In this document: in pieces, positions 48,269 to 60,640 of the stretch | How positions within the stretch are numbered: position 1 is the stretch's first letter | How the letters are laid out: the number at the start of each line of letters is the position of its first letter | NCBI GenBank assembly: GCA_914767715.1 | Contig: OU612074.1 | Location: 23,856,062-23,920,061 of the forward strand | Source: Membranipora membranacea | Taxonomy: Eukaryota > Bryozoa > Gymnolaemata > Cheilostomatida > Membraniporidae | Direction of reading: 5' to 3' | DNA: 64,000 nucleotides | Notes under the pieces: model-generated | Databases searched by the model: none | Seen by the model: only the letters and a program-made list of their open reading frames with translations | What the model was told of the DNA's origin: nothing | Program-made: the position numbers and the translations under genes

Positions 48269-50441
48269 CAATAAACTGCTTTCTTATGTTATCTTAGTCA
48301 ACAGCTTACCTTTCTGTTCTCTCTCGTTACCAGATACCCGAACTAAGTGTGAGTCAGATGAGGATGGTTAGATGGTGCAATCGTTTAAGGAGCTTGCAAT
48401 TCACTGCCAGGCGATTGGTGTTGCTACTGACAGCAGATATAGCGATAAAAGTAAGTTGGTCTGTGTTTATAGCCACAGCGACACAAGAAACAGGACATGT
48501 ATATTCCCTACATATTTGATCAGTAGATCAACAGCTGTGCATAAATGACCCCTGCATATAGAATGGGCTACCCTGGTGGCTTGCCGCAGGCCTTGTCTAT
48601 TGTACGTTGTACAAGGTGCAGAGAACTTAAAAAACAATTATTCATCCACGTATATTAATTTATATGTTTTCTGCCTCTTGTAATTGACTCCCACAGAGAG
48701 AAACCACAATAAAGTCAAATTATAAAATTTTATCACCATACTAAAACAACTAAACCTTCTGTTCTTCATATTTAGGCGGGAATCTTTCATCACAAGGTAA
48801 CCAATCACAGCCAGAGTCAATACAAGATAGCCAATCACGGCCTGAGTCAGATATCAGAACTCAAAGTAAGATGGATTTCTCTGTTACTGACACAGATCAG
48901 GGATCTTTCTATGGAGATCACGGTGTGACTGATAGCAGGAATAGTAACAGCAGAGATAGTGACAACAGACATATTAATATAAGTAAGAAGGTCTGGGTTT
49001 ATAGCCATTGATCCCTACATGTTTACTGAGTAGATCAATAGCCGTGAGTCGCGAGACCCAATCGCGACGTCCGGCCGCTGTAGAGACATCAAGCTCCTGG
49101 AGTTATGTACAGCAATGCTTTTCATGTGTAGGGGTTGGGCACTGTATATTCATGCACAGAGTTGCTAGCAGTAGTTGTATGAGCTATTAGGGTCAGTTTT
49201 CCCCCAAAAAATAGCTTAAGTTAATTCTGTGCAATTAATAGGTACATTTCTTGGCGATAGAATATAGAATATATTTATTCAGCATATCCGAAAATTAACA
49301 GCTAACAATTGGATTTGATGTTAAAAATTAATCAGCGAGCCTTGTAGGAGATGACTTAGTTCAGAGAGTACCATTTATAAAATAGATAGAAAAGAGAAAG
49401 TTAATTATGAGTCACACCAGGAGAATGGTCATACATTGATAATAACATATCAACAGTACTCTTTGGATGTGCACGTGTCATGTGACATTCTTCATGGAAG
49501 GGCAACTCCGAACTGTGACTTATTCATTTGTAACACATTTAACTTTGCAAGCATCCCTTCTGAGAGTAAACTGAAGTTCAATGCAGCAGTTTCTCAACTT
49601 TTTGTGAGATTATATCAATCTGTCCCCCTCAGAGATAGTAAGAATAGTTAGTGTGTCTGTCTGTTTGGGTTTATATCCAGTCATATCAGAAACAGGACAT
49701 GTCAGTATAGTCCTTTCATGTTTGGTGAGCAGGTAAATAATCAATAATAAAGCAATGTCACGGTGTATGGTCACTGCAGACAGATCAGGCTTTCCTGGTT
49801 TCTTGCTGCAGGTCGTTTCATGTGTAGAAGTTTGATGTGACGAGGCCAGAGACTTGTGGGCTGTGCATAGCGCAGACAACCCAGTGAGAAAGGTGACAAC
49901 CAAATATAATTATGATCAAAGTTGCTGCTGTATGATTTAGGGAGGGCCAGTTTCTCCAACAACAGTATACAGGGCTGTTTTATCTATAGGTACATTATTT
50001 CTTGGCGATTTAGTATCTTAAACACTTATTTATTTGTTTGAGGAGGTTTTCTGAAAATTCACAGCCAGCAGATGGTGTTAAAAAATAACCTGTTGACATC
50101 GTCCTGTTTAATCATCATGCACACCAGTAACTGAATTAATCTCTTTAAGAGAAAATATCCCCTTTTATAAAACAAAGTTAATGGATAATGGTAATAATGA
50201 TTATAATAGCTCCTCAAAAACCCCAGAGTTAATTCTTCTCATATCAGGTTTGACACCAATGACAGTAAAATTAACAAAACAACAAACCATATGGAATCAT
50301 GCCTCACAACAGAAGATTCTGCGGATTTTTGAATTTCCCTGAATCAGCGTGTGTAATCAAATTTAATAAGGGTTGTCATTGATAATAATAGTCACAGAGA
50401 AAATGAAGAAAGCAATCAATAATAATATGACTTATTTACAG

Positions 50442-50664
50442 AGTATAGAGTCTAATACAGAGATTATAGTCAGCCTGATATAGATAAGATACCTGACCGG
50501 CCAGACTTCAGCACACATACTGTAAATGAGTTATTATCAGCTACAGAAGGTCACACTGTGACACATATGACTATCTTGGGTGACATACCACCACTACAAC
50601 AGATAGCACCTCATCTCAAACAGCTGGAGATAAGTGTGTTTACTGATGTGCATCAGCTTGAGAT
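50442..50664 (+). pseudogene. Gene B pre-LRR exon with in-frame stop
   Basis: Acceptor tttacag and donor GAGAT|gtgagt give 223 nt, exactly the length of gene A's exon 4. It encodes SQPDIDKIPD, NELLSATEGHTVTHM and DIPPLQQIAPHLKQLEI. TAA at 50,453-50,455 replaces the Trp codon of gene A. Flanking intron sequence is also shared, in inverted orientation, with gene A's 28,780-29,490 interval. Confidence 0.8.
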
Positions 50665-51556
50665 GTGAGTAACATAGACTCTGACCTTTCTAGCAGCAGG
50701 GCTGACACTTGTCTGATATTATCACTGTGATTTTCCTTTTCATATGGGTTGCAAAAAAGTTAAAATTCAAACTTAAAACAAGTAGTACTCAAATCATAAT
50801 TTGAAAGCATTAGGCCTGTGAGATTTTTAGTTTTTGGTTTAATATTTTAAAAATCTGGTGGTAGCTAGGATTTTACAATGTATCCTAACATGTGATACCT
50901 GCTGATAGGAAAATGGTCGTTTAGATCAGGGGGTGGTGTCACCATTATAATACATAATATTTAATTGTTACAAAAATGTTACTTTTTGTGGCGATATTGT
51001 AGTCAGTAAATATAATAGAGTAATTTTTAAGCAGTAATTTGCGCTAAATGCTACCGAGTACCAGTTGAATAGTACCAGTTGAATAGTACCACAAAACCCA
51101 GAATTGCTTTGAATGTAGTCTTAGAAATTCAGTACAAAGAGATCTATGTTTAACACGATTCTATGAGGCAGACTGAGACTGCTTACTGTTGAGAAGTTTG
51201 GAGAGAATTTCATCTTATCAGTGTAAGTCTCTCTTACCATCTTATCAGTGTAAGTCTCTCTTACCATCTTAGTTGAAGATTTTAAGACCTCTGAAGAGAA
51301 CCTTCCATTCCTGCATGGCACAGATTTACGAAAATATTCACGAGCATCATATCAGTTACAATTTTCTAAGAGGGTAATTTCAACTCTATTACATAATGAA
51401 CCATTAAATCACATCAGTTTTAGTCAACGACAATGTGAAGAAGTGAAAAATTAATTTTGAATGGTCAAATTCTGATAACGGGAAGACGAATTTAAAGAAC
51501 ACCTATTACTCCTATTATTTGATAAATACTTGATTTCAAACGTTTTCTAATTGTAG

Positions 51557-51694
51557 CATCAGATCACTGGCTAAACTAGAGGTGCTGGATGCTATCTCAC
51601 ATAGATCCCCTACTCTACCCAGCTGGATCGGGGAACTGAAGGGTCTTAAGGAGTTAAGTTTAAGATTCTGTGGTCTTACTGAGATACCAGAGAG
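51557..51694 (+). pseudogene. Gene B LRR exon
   Basis: A 138-nt phase-2/2 exon (acceptor tgtag, donor GAGAG|gtgact) encoding LAKLEVLDAISHRSPTLPSW, then IGELKGLKELSLRFCGLTEI. It is open and its splice sites look intact. It belongs to the WIGE subtype of gene A's exons at 27,044 and 27,808. Confidence 0.8.
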
Positions 51695-52119
51695 GTGACT
51701 ATAAATGATTTTGCAATTCCGGTTGTTTTGCTGTCAGGTTCATCTCTGCAGCACATCAATGGTGGTGCTGCTTCTTTTTTAAATCGCAATGTTGTGTTTC
51801 TTTCCGAAGACTCAGAAAACAAGTAGGCTTTAGGGTAATCGCGAAAGTACCGTGGCTCATTTCTGCCATGCAGTGTTTTGGAATATTCGGAAGCAGGTGC
51901 CTAGAAATTAAATGTGTTTCTTTAATAGTCGAGTAGCTACCTGAAAACAAAATAGCCGTTGTAAAATTAGCATTTGGCTGCGTAAAAATATAATGTGTTT
52001 CTTAAATATCCGAGCAGCAGCCTAAAAACAACAGATACCTTAAAAACTTTCAATGCAGCTTCCTACAAATAAATGATAATTCCTAGAATTATCTACCCAC
52101 TACCTAAAAAATCACAGAG

Positions 52120-53010
52120 GCTTGCCTAGCAATAAACCATGGGTTCCCTACAATCATCATTATGCTCCCTACATAAGTTGCATGCTTGCCTAGAAATATA
52201 CAGGCCTTCCTTATAATGCACGCTTGATTGAGTTTATAGACAGACCAGACTTGCCATACAATGGTCAAGGCACAGCTGAAATCAGCCTTCTTAAAAATGA
52301 TTTACAGCCCCCAGGCTATCTCACGTTTGGTGTACTATTGTGGGTCTTGAAGCGTTGAGCAGACAACTCTACTGTGTTTTAGTATGGAGTCTTACTTCGT
52401 AACTTATTAACCAGTTTTTTTGAATGAAGAGAGAATACGTCGGAAATAGATAAAATAATAAAAAAGTGATACTACTGATAGTAAGCACTTTTACAGTTAG
52501 TAAATAGATTAACAGCGAGTCGCAACCACCAGAGATTGGTGACCCCTCTATCATCAACACTTTCCCACTACTAATATAATAGGATAAAATATTATATAAT
52601 TCAATTTAAAATATTTTTCTTATTATTATGGTTATTAATATTTTGTGACTAATAACCTACCTAATAACAAGCTTCCTGTTTTATCCAATGTCACTGTGCA
52701 TTTTATAAAAAAAAATTTTGGGCTTTGTTGTTCAGTTGATAAGATCATTTATTGCAAGCGGGTCGGGCCCCTGCAAGCACCACAACCCGCCGCCCCCAAA
52801 GTCATCTTTCAGTCGATTCTAGTTTATTAAAGCTCAGTAAATTGGAACATAATCTGCTTTGCAGTAATTATTTATGGCAGGTCTGTTCTGTCTATAAACT
52901 CAATCAAGCATGTATTATTAATAAGGCCTTTATATTTCTAGGCAAGCATGCATCTTTTGTAGGGAGCATAATGATGATTGTAGGGAACCATGGTTTATTG
53001 CTAGGCAAGC
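52120..53010. repeat. Inner inverted repeat with about 140-bp arms
   Basis: 52,120-52,260 and 52,868-53,010 are reverse complements (GCTTGCCTAGCAATAAACCA, CCCTACAATCATCATTATGC, GATTGAGTTTATAGACAGA). They enclose 600 bp with no recognised gene. The motif CTAGAAATA is shared with the outer 51.85/62.83-kb repeats, so it may be an internally deleted relative. Confidence 0.75.
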
Positions 53011-53256
53011 TGTTGTGTCCTCATGTGCAGTGACCACTAATTAAGTCACGTGCTCATTTAGCATGCTGCCGATAGTATAAACAGGCAGGCATCACAATCA
53101 TAATCAGTTGATGTACAGTTGATATACAGTTGATATACATTTGATATACGGTTGTTATTAGTCATGTCATTTATAAGTCATTGACACAATGGTCACATAA
53201 TAAATGTACACGCTCCAATTTGATTTATATACAACCAACAAAACACAAAATGAACA
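53011..53256 (+). repeat. 5' LTR of Ty3/Gypsy element
   Basis: Begins TGTTGTGTCCTCATG and ends ...AATGAACA, with TG...CA termini. A primer-binding-type TGGCGACGGGGAT follows at 53,258-53,270. The start matches the 3' copy at 57,660, and the TTGATATAC / CATTTATAAGTCATT stretch near 53,115-53,182 matches 57,805-57,870. Confidence 0.75.
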
Positions 53257-53426
53257 TTGGCGACGGGGATAAAACTCAAAAAGATTGAGGTGGAAAGAAG
53301 GAGACTGTGCCAAAGAGGGTGATAGATCCATAAACAGACGGTACTCAGCCAAACACAGACACAGACTAAGCGAAGAACAAAAACCTATGACAGTGACGGA
53401 GACAGAAATGACTTGAACCGCATTTT

Positions 53427-54402
53427 TTGGTAAAACCAAATAAAAGGTTCATGCGTCATGTGTTTAGGCAAATGCGTCAGACTGCAGGTGAGACGATAGC
53501 TCAATTCGTAGGTAGACATAGGAAAGGTTCTGTAGGCTGTGAGTGCGTTGATGTTAATGACTCGATAGTTGATCAGATTGTTTCAGGCTGCTATTACGAT
53601 GCTCTTAGAGAAAAATGCTTAGAATCAGGGGCAACCCTTGACCTAGCAAAGCTAATGAGTATTTCAGCATCACATGAAGCGGTCGAAATGCAAAATAGGG
53701 AAATGAGAAATGGTCAAAACCCTTGTGCTAGCGCTCATGCTAAAAGTAACGCTCATGAATTTCCCAATGCAACAGGTGGTGTCAACCGATTAGGCTCATT
53801 TGTTAGGCATGGACATAGTGGCGGCAAGCCAAAACCCAGATATGAAAACTCCGATGGTAGTAAATCCTACAGGTAGAGGTACATCAAATCGTAAGTCAGC
53901 TGAATCATGCTATAGGTGTGGTTCTTCCAATCATATCGGTAGTGATACTAACTGCCCAGCTAAGGAGAAACAGTGTAATAAATGCTCAAAAATAGGTCAT
54001 TCTGCTATTGTGTGTAGGAGTGTTGAACCTAAGAAAAACGTGCATTCTATATTGTCAGCTGGTAGTCGAAAGGCTGATGAAGGTCAGGCAGCATTTCAGT
54101 GCAAAATTATCAGGCCGAAGTTTAATCTAGACAAGCTTGAAATCCGAGTAGGAAACATTCCGCTTGATGTGCTTGTAGAATCTGGCTCACAGAGCAATGT
54201 GATTAGTAAAGACACATTTGATTTACTTGTGTCAAGAGGTCTTAGAGCCGAAGTAGAGCCAACAGACCTGAAACTGTTTCTGTATACTGCTGATAAGCCC
54301 TTAGACTTGTTGGGATGCTTCAATGCGGAACTAGAAGCAGGAAATCAGCGGGCAACAACTGAAATAATAATTATTAATGATAGGGATCAGACTCGTTGTT
54401 GA
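53427..54402 (+). pseudogene. Gypsy gag remainder, zinc knuckles and protease
   Basis: The C-terminal gag part (FMRHVFRQMRQTAGETIAQF through ALREKCLE) is in one frame to 53,876. A +1-type shift then leads into the frame with two zinc knuckles (CYRCGSSNHIGSDTNC; CNKCSKIGHSAIVC) and the aspartic protease (LDVLVESGSQSNVIS). The protease active site normally reads DSG or DTG; here it is ESG, a probable loss-of-function change. The N-terminal half of gag is missing. Confidence 0.8.
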
Positions 54403-54464
54403 GTAATGATACATCTCATGCACTAAAACTAATCAAAATAGACTACAACGTAGGAGTAACAGCT

Positions 54465-55870
54465 TAGATTCTAATACCAGTAATGTCAGTAATTACGGTA
54501 GTCTGCTAGATAACTATAAGAATATATTTTCAGGCGTAGGTAAATTCAAAGGCCCAGGTATGAAAATAGGAATAGATCCTAATGTAGCTCCAGTGTGTCA
54601 ACCATATAATCGAGTTACATTCGCACTGAGGCGTAAAGTAGAGGCTAAACTAGAACAGCTAGTTAAATCAGATATCATAGAGGTAGTAGCAAAGCCTACA
54701 CAATGGATTTCACCTTTGATTTCTGTACCTAAGGCTAATGGTGATAATAGGCTATGTGTTGATATGCGTAGGGCAAACCAGGTAATTATTAGGGAAAGAC
54801 ATCCCATGCTGACTGTTGAAGATTTATTACCGGATATGAATGGCAGCAAGGTTTTCAGCAAGTTAGACATGAAGGAAGGTTTCACGCATTTTGCGCTGCA
54901 TCCTGATTCAAGGGATATCACAACATTCAGTTGTCACATTGGCTTATACCGATATGAGAGGTTATTTTATGGTTGCTCTATGGCTCCAGAGAAATTTTAT
55001 GCAGATATTCATAGTTTGATTCAAGGCATTCCAGGTGTAGCAAACCTTGCTGATGATATCATTATACATGGCTCAGACAGAGCTGAGCATGATGCTAGAT
55101 TGATACAGGTCCTAGACAGGCTCAGAGCAGCAGGATTGACACTCAACAGGTAGAAGTGTACATTTGGTGTTGATGAGATAGAATTTGTAGGTCATAAACT
55201 ATCAGCAAAGGGCATCGATTCGATAGCTGGTAAAGTTGATGCTATAGTAAACGCTAAGGAACCAACATGCATAGAGGAGTTGCGTTCGTTCTAAGGATTA
55301 GCTAATTATTGTAGCAAGTTCACACCAGATTTCTCGACCAAGACAGAACCACTGCGCAGACTGAAAAATCAGCCAGTAGATGGCAAGCAGAAAGGTGTCA
55401 AAGAAAAATTTGTTCTCAACCAAGAGCAGATAGTAGCGTTTGAGAAAGTGAAGAAAAGTCTAGCCAGTAGTGAGACTTTAGGTTATTTTGATCTCAAATA
55501 TCCGACTGAGGTGGTAGCTGATGCAAGTCCTTTAGGTTTAGGTGCTGTTCTTATCTAGGATCAGGAGGATGCACCACGGGTTATTAGCTATGCATCGAGA
55601 AGTTTGAGTGATGTTGAATCTAGATACCATCAGACTGAAAGGGAAGCTCTAAGTTTGGTGTGGGCATGTAAAAGATTTAAGCCATATTTGATTGGCAATA
55701 AGTTCGAATTGGTTACAGATAATGAGCCACTGAAGGTTATTTATGGTCCGCGTTCAAAACCATGTGCTAGGATTGAACGCTGGGTGTTACGTCTTATGCA
55801 ATATGATTACTCTGTAGTTTATTGGCCAGGTAGCAAAAACTTAGCAGACCCTCTCTCAAGGCTCTCAGAA
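54465..55870 (+). pseudogene. Gypsy reverse transcriptase and RNase H
   Basis: RT blocks in order: WISPLISVPKANG, LCVDMRRANQVI, FSKLDMKEGF, LYRYERLFYGCSMAPEKF, and NLADDIIIHG for the YxDD box. RNase H follows: ADASPLGLGAVL, SYASRSLSDVE, TEREALSLVWA, VTDNEPLK, and SKNLADPLSRL. In-frame stops occur after TLNR (55,151), after LRSF (55,291) and after GAVLI (55,556), so it cannot make a full polyprotein. Confidence 0.9.
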
Positions 55871-56199
55871 AGTAAAGTTTGTGATTTGTCTCTCGCAATC
55901 AAGGCTGAAGCATATGTTAGATTTGTAGCTTTAAATTCTGTACCTATAGCTATTACCGCTAAAGAGATAGAGATAATTTCTGTAGACGACGAGGACTTAT
56001 CCATTGTTAGGAAATACATAAAGTCAAATAATTTTGATCTTAGTGGTGTATCAAAGTCGTATAAGCTAATTAGTGGTGAATTGTGTGCGATAAGAAAACC
56101 CAGTATTGAGAGGCAGCAGACTAGTCATACCCTCTCAACTCAGACCACATGTTTGAAATTTAGCTCATACAGGACATCTAGGGGTTGTTGGTACTAAGA

Positions 56200-57347
56200 G
56201 AAATTCGAGGACTTAGGTTTGGTGGCCAAACATTGATAGCGATGTGGACAAACACATCAAAGCATGTCATGAGTGTCAATTAGTAGGTAAACCAAGTTCT
56301 CCGGAACCCATGTTGAGTTCTGACCTCCCAACAGCGCCATGGAAGGAAGTTGCGGTAGATCATTTTGGTCCATTTGGTCATTCTAGCCAGTACTTGCTTG
56401 TTGTTATTGACTATTATAGTAGGTATTTTGTGTGCATTCCGGTGAAATCGACTAGTGCTGCAACCACACTAAAGATATTAGATGAAGTTTTTCAAACTCA
56501 TGGAACCCCACAGTACTTGTAAAGTGATTCAGGACCAGCTTTCATATCGGAGGATTTTAGGCAATTCTGTGATAATTTGGCAATTAAACACAGCAGGGGT
56601 ACACCTAAGTGGTCTCAAGGTAATGGTCTTGTTGAATCATCGATTAAGTCCATAAAGAAAAGGCTTCAAATAGCTGTGACTACAGGGAAAGATTGGGGAA
56701 GTGAACTCCTCAAGTATTTATTTTCTTATAGACATACACCCCATCCTGTGACTGGTAAGAGTCCAGCAGAATTATTATTTGGTCGTAAGCTGCGTACCAA
56801 ATTACCCATGTATGATAATGATAGTAAGTTAGATGATATTCAGGTCAGACAGCATGACGCTGAATATAAGGCTAAAGTAAAAGAATACACTGACCGTAAG
56901 AGCAAGGCTGCAAACTCTAGTATTTATATCGGTGATGAAGTTTTACTCATCAGAGATCAAATTTCACAAAAAGCTGACACCCGCTACTACAATGATATTT
57001 ATGTAGTAGTGAACAAAAATGGGTCACAAGTAACTGTACGATCCTCAGATGGACAAGAATTTGTCCGTAACAGCTCCCATCTGAGACCCTACAAGAGAAC
57101 CCATGAAATCATACACTCTTCTTTTGTAGATGCCGGTATCACAGGCACCACAGAGGAAGAAAAGAGGGAAAATAGTGTCAGAAGATCGCCACGCCATAAG
57201 AACACTCCAGACAGATACACTAACTATCTAAGCAGTCTCAAGGATTACTACGACTTCTGTTTCACATATTATCAAGGAACTCAGCCTGATATGTCATGTC
57301 AAAAGTGCCCGATGCACTGCAGCACAACAGAGTCGAAAGGAGAGTGA
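56200..57347 (+). pseudogene. Gypsy integrase
   Basis: The zinc-binding end (HIKACHECQLVGKP) is followed by the DDE core: first Asp in EVAVDHFGPF, second in SDSGPAF (a stop at 56,519 precedes it), and Glu in GNGLVESSIKSIKKRL. Then YRHTPHPVTGKSPAELLFGR and a basic C-terminus (RRSPRHKNTPDRY). A frameshift separates the first zinc-binding residues from RNase H. Confidence 0.85.
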
Positions 57348-57643
57348 ACTCCTGCGGTTTCATGCCAAGGCAAATCCTACCCCCACTGACAACGCGAATA
57401 TCAGTGGTGCTTGTTCTCTATTTTCCCATAAATAGATTATGGTTTTTTTGAGGCAAGGATGGCACGGTAGCTGCTGGCCGCAATTGACTCTGAACATCTC
57501 TACACTTTTCCATTGAACTATTATTTACATTCTGAAATATATTATTGCTGACAAATTTTATAAATAAGACATTTATGTTGCTATAATATTTTATGCTCGC
57601 TTTTTGTATGTAAAGTTTTCAGATAATTACTCATTCAAGTTTA

Positions 57644-57870
57644 ATGAGGAAAAGAGGGATGTTGCGTCCTCATGTGCAATGACCACTAATTAAAGAGGTA
57701 GGAATCGAAGGGGGTGCACGGGGATTAATCATGTGAAGTGACAGGCAAGACCATTGGCTGATCAATGTAATTAGAGGCGGAGAATGGCCTTGGTCTCCGC
57801 CTCTAATTGATGTACAGTTGATATACAGTTGATATACGGTTGGTATTGGTCATGTCATTTATAAGTCATT
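57644..57870 (+). repeat. Polypurine tract and 3' LTR (truncated, divergent middle)
   Basis: GAGGAAAAGAGGGA precedes TGTTGCGTCCTCATGTGC. The start and the last 70 bp match the 5' LTR, but the middle differs and includes a hairpin of AGAGGCGGAGAATGG and its inverse. Homology stops at 57,870, about 75 bp before the end of the 5' LTR. Confidence 0.7.
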
Positions 57871-58547
57871 AGAGAGGTTGCGAAATCTCGTAATTGTCTT
57901 CTCCTGGAACGTGAAGTTGTCGTCACGTATACGTTTCACGTTTTAGGTAGATGGTAATTTTTGACACTGACGTGATACGAGCCCATAGCAACAACCTTGA
58001 ACTTGTAAACATTTTTGACTACACCATCTATGTCAAATTTCTGCTTGAATTGCTCCTCCCTCCTGATGTTAATTTTACAAGGGGTAACTGTAACTACTTG
58101 GTTTTATCTTGCACAGCATAAGTGAGTAGTAAGTTCTAACATTTACACCACACCAGACTATTTGTTGAATAGTCAGCTTGGAATGTAACTCTTACTGCAA
58201 GAAGACTAGGTAAGTCACAATTTTGTTCCTAGTAGTACATCCACACACTAATCCTTGCTCAAATATAATAATGCCCCCCAAGTCCAATTCAAATGAAATT
58301 GATTTAAATGACCTCAATTAAGTTGTCCTGACCTGTGTGAGCTGAGCACATGGTAACAATCCTTCCCTTATCCCTCATGGGTCACAGTTTGTATTCATGG
58401 ATATCAAGAATGGAAACATAGCATGACTATTTTCAGGTCTGTCATTCAGTTCTACAGCCTCTATGTTTGATCACATACACACATTAGAGGTAAAAACATT
58501 CATTCATTCATTACAGATCGGATTGCTGTTTTTCTCACACACAAGCA
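57871..58547. other. No gene recognised between the Gypsy 3' LTR and the Harbinger transposase
   Basis: Probably 5' flank of the transposase gene. It contains a short palindrome near 57,910-57,945 (AACGTGAAG...CACGTATACGTTTCACGTT). Confidence 0.4.
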
Positions 58548-60015
58548 ATGGCAAAACGCGCAAAAAAGTGAGTGGGCTTCTAATTTTCTATATGAGGACA
58601 TGCTTGAATTGACTGGAATATTTACTTTGATATTCAAATAGCTGGCATTGAGCTCTTTGGATCTCATGAGAGTACTGCTTTTTGTTTCATCTGTACTGTG
58701 TCATAGGTTTTGTCTGTATGTTAACATCTGTGACGGAGTTATGTTTCAGGAGAGAATTGAATGAATTGCTTGCTGTGTTCATGATGGAATCCGATCTTGA
58801 TTCTGAAGAAGAAGAAATAGTTACGATGCTTTCCGCTGAGCTCAAAAAGTTCACTAAAGAAGAAATTCCGAAGGAGAAGTTTGATGCAAGCCGTATGTCT
58901 GACAATTGGTTCGTGGAAAACACTAGGTAAGATACAAATACCCCTCACTGTCAGTACCCAGAACCCATCGGCATTCAGCCAAGGTACACACATACTGTTG
59001 TAAAATAAGCAGTGAATTGTCTGTCGGCCAACAATCGAACGTTAACAGGGGGTTGTATTCTCACGATGATGGATAAGACAATCTCCTCAAACTCATTATA
59101 TTTGTTCCACTCATTTATTTCCAGGTTTACATACGCCGACATCACGCTACTCGTTGAACTTTTAAAGTGTCCAGCAGAATACAAACTGGACAATCAATCA
59201 AGATTCAGGCCTGAGGAAGGATTGATTATTACACTGTGCCGATTGGCCTATCCGAACCGCCTCTCTCAACATGTGTCGCTGTTTGGAAGGTCCAGATCAA
59301 TGATTTCAAAAATATTTAATTGCTTTATTGAAGACATTGATAATCGTTCGAAGTTTTTACTATAAACCATCCAGCATCCATCATATAATCTAAATGATCT
59401 AGCCGAAATTACTGCAAGGCAATGCCCCCTCACAACCTGTATAGGATATGTAGATGGCACTGTTCGACCTATGTGCCAGCCAAGCAGGTTCCAGGAGATG
59501 GTATTCAATGGACACAAATGAAAGCATGCTCTAAATTACCAGAGCATAATGTTAGTCAATGGTATCATGATCCTACATGGTCCTTTTGAGGGAGGAGGCA
59601 CGATAGCTTTCTTATGCAGGAAAGTGAGATTGACGGTCAACTAGCACAGCTGCCTCGAAGACCAGATGGTTCTCAGTACGTTATATATGGCGATCCTGCA
59701 TATGCTCTGCAGGCACAGGTGGTATGCCCATACCCCCAGCATATCAATTATACACCAGACAAGCAGCTTTTTAATGAATCCATGTCAACTGTCAGACAAA
59801 GCGTAGAATATGGTTTCGGCAAGACAGTGCAATATTTTAGTTTTCTCGATTTTGCCAAGGGGCAAAAGTCACTGCTGTCACCTATTGGCAGGTATCATAG
59901 AGTAGGGGTTCTGTTATCCAATATTCATACTTGTTTGTATGGCTCAGCAGTGACCTCCCTTCTCAGGTCACAACCACCTCATATCAGGGAATACCTGAGC
60001 CTAGTGGGAGATTAA
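58548..60015 (+). pseudogene. PIF/Harbinger transposase gene, decayed
   Basis: Exon 1 58,548-58,567 (ATG, then AKRAKK), exon 2 58,750-58,926 (acidic DSEEEE), exon 3 from 59,125 to the TAA at 60,013-60,015; phases agree. The helix-turn-helix-like RPEEGLIITLCRLAYPNRL precedes the DDE core: first Asp in GYVDGTVRP, second in HDSFLMQ, third in YGDPAY. These are the GFxDGT, HD and GDxxY landmarks of Harbinger (HARBI1-type) nucleases, which cut and paste DNA with 3-bp target duplications. Breaks: TAA at 59,363-59,365, TGA at 59,519-59,521 (Arg codon by family comparison), and a frameshift near 59,600 just before HDSF. Catalytic residues are otherwise kept, so decay is recent. Confidence 0.85.
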
Positions 60016-60254
60016 GTGCCTGCTAATTTCCTTCCCCATAGCAGTCATACCTCATTATTAGTTTGTTCTTGAATTATCTGTCTTATTTTTGTATCAATAT
60101 TGACTTAGGCCATGTTGTAAGAATTATGATCAAAATATTACTAATAATTTGAACCCTATTTTTTTATCCACAGATAAGGTGCGCACTCTGTTTTGTACAT
60201 AAATACATAATCTGGGTGAAGAAATATGACATTTTTTAATAAATAACAATATAA

Positions 60255-60565
60255 CAAAAAACATTCTTTTATACAAAACAACCTCATAACATTCAACAAA
60301 AACAGCATTAACCAACAGTTTTCATTTATAAAAAATAAATAATAGCTCATTTACTTAGTCATTACAGTCATTTACAGTATTCATTATATATAAATATACA
60401 AAGAAAAACTACAATCATTTAACCAATAACACAAAACAACCTGATAACATTCAACAAAAACAGCATATCCGAATCATTCAAGTTAACAAAAAATAGTTCA
60501 TCGAGAAAGCCCAACAGAGATTAACCAACAGTTCTCATTTATAAAGTAATAGCTCATTTAGTTAG
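60255..60565. repeat. Direct repeat of a 100-bp A+T-rich unit
   Basis: 60,255-60,362 and 60,430-60,565 share ACAAAACAACCT, ATAACATTCAACAAAAACAG, TTAACCAACAGTT and AATAGCTCATTTA in order. It lies between the convergent 3' ends of the two Harbinger genes. Confidence 0.7.
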
Positions 60566-60640
60566 CCTAACAGTATTCATTATACAAAAAAAAAAGAAAG
60601 AAAATTTTCGATTATGTACAACACTATGAATTGAAAATCA

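Larger units (their letters stand above)
46782..51694 (+). pseudogene. Gene B: truncated head-to-head paralogue of gene A's 5' half
   Basis: Recognisable parts in order: first exon 46,782-46,826 (MNRAKRRKLEGEENK, matching gene A's basic start); an uncertain exon at 48,334-48,450; a Ser/Gln/Asp-rich exon 48,776-48,980 (GNQSQPESIQDSQSRPESD); a residual short exon near 49,632; the 223-nt pre-LRR exon 50,442-50,664; and one LRR exon 51,557-51,694. The pre-LRR exon has an in-frame TAA (50,453-50,455) where gene A has TGG. The exon at 48,334 has a TAG in the frame that would continue into the Gln-rich exon, although another frame is open. No Roc, COR or caspase follows, and an 11-kb transposon nest begins 150 bp after the last exon. 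Most likely a pseudogene, though a short secreted or regulatory product cannot be excluded. Confidence 0.7.

Noticed and set aside
46780-48297. Long open frames on both strands (up to 444 codons) over 46.8-48.3 kb
   Set aside because: They are produced by a 30-bp tandem repeat whose unit lacks stops; the array lies within gene B's first intron.
52725-52800. Possible tRNA gene near a TTGTTCAGTTGATAAG stretch
   Set aside because: Box A is passable but no matching acceptor stem or box B could be found.
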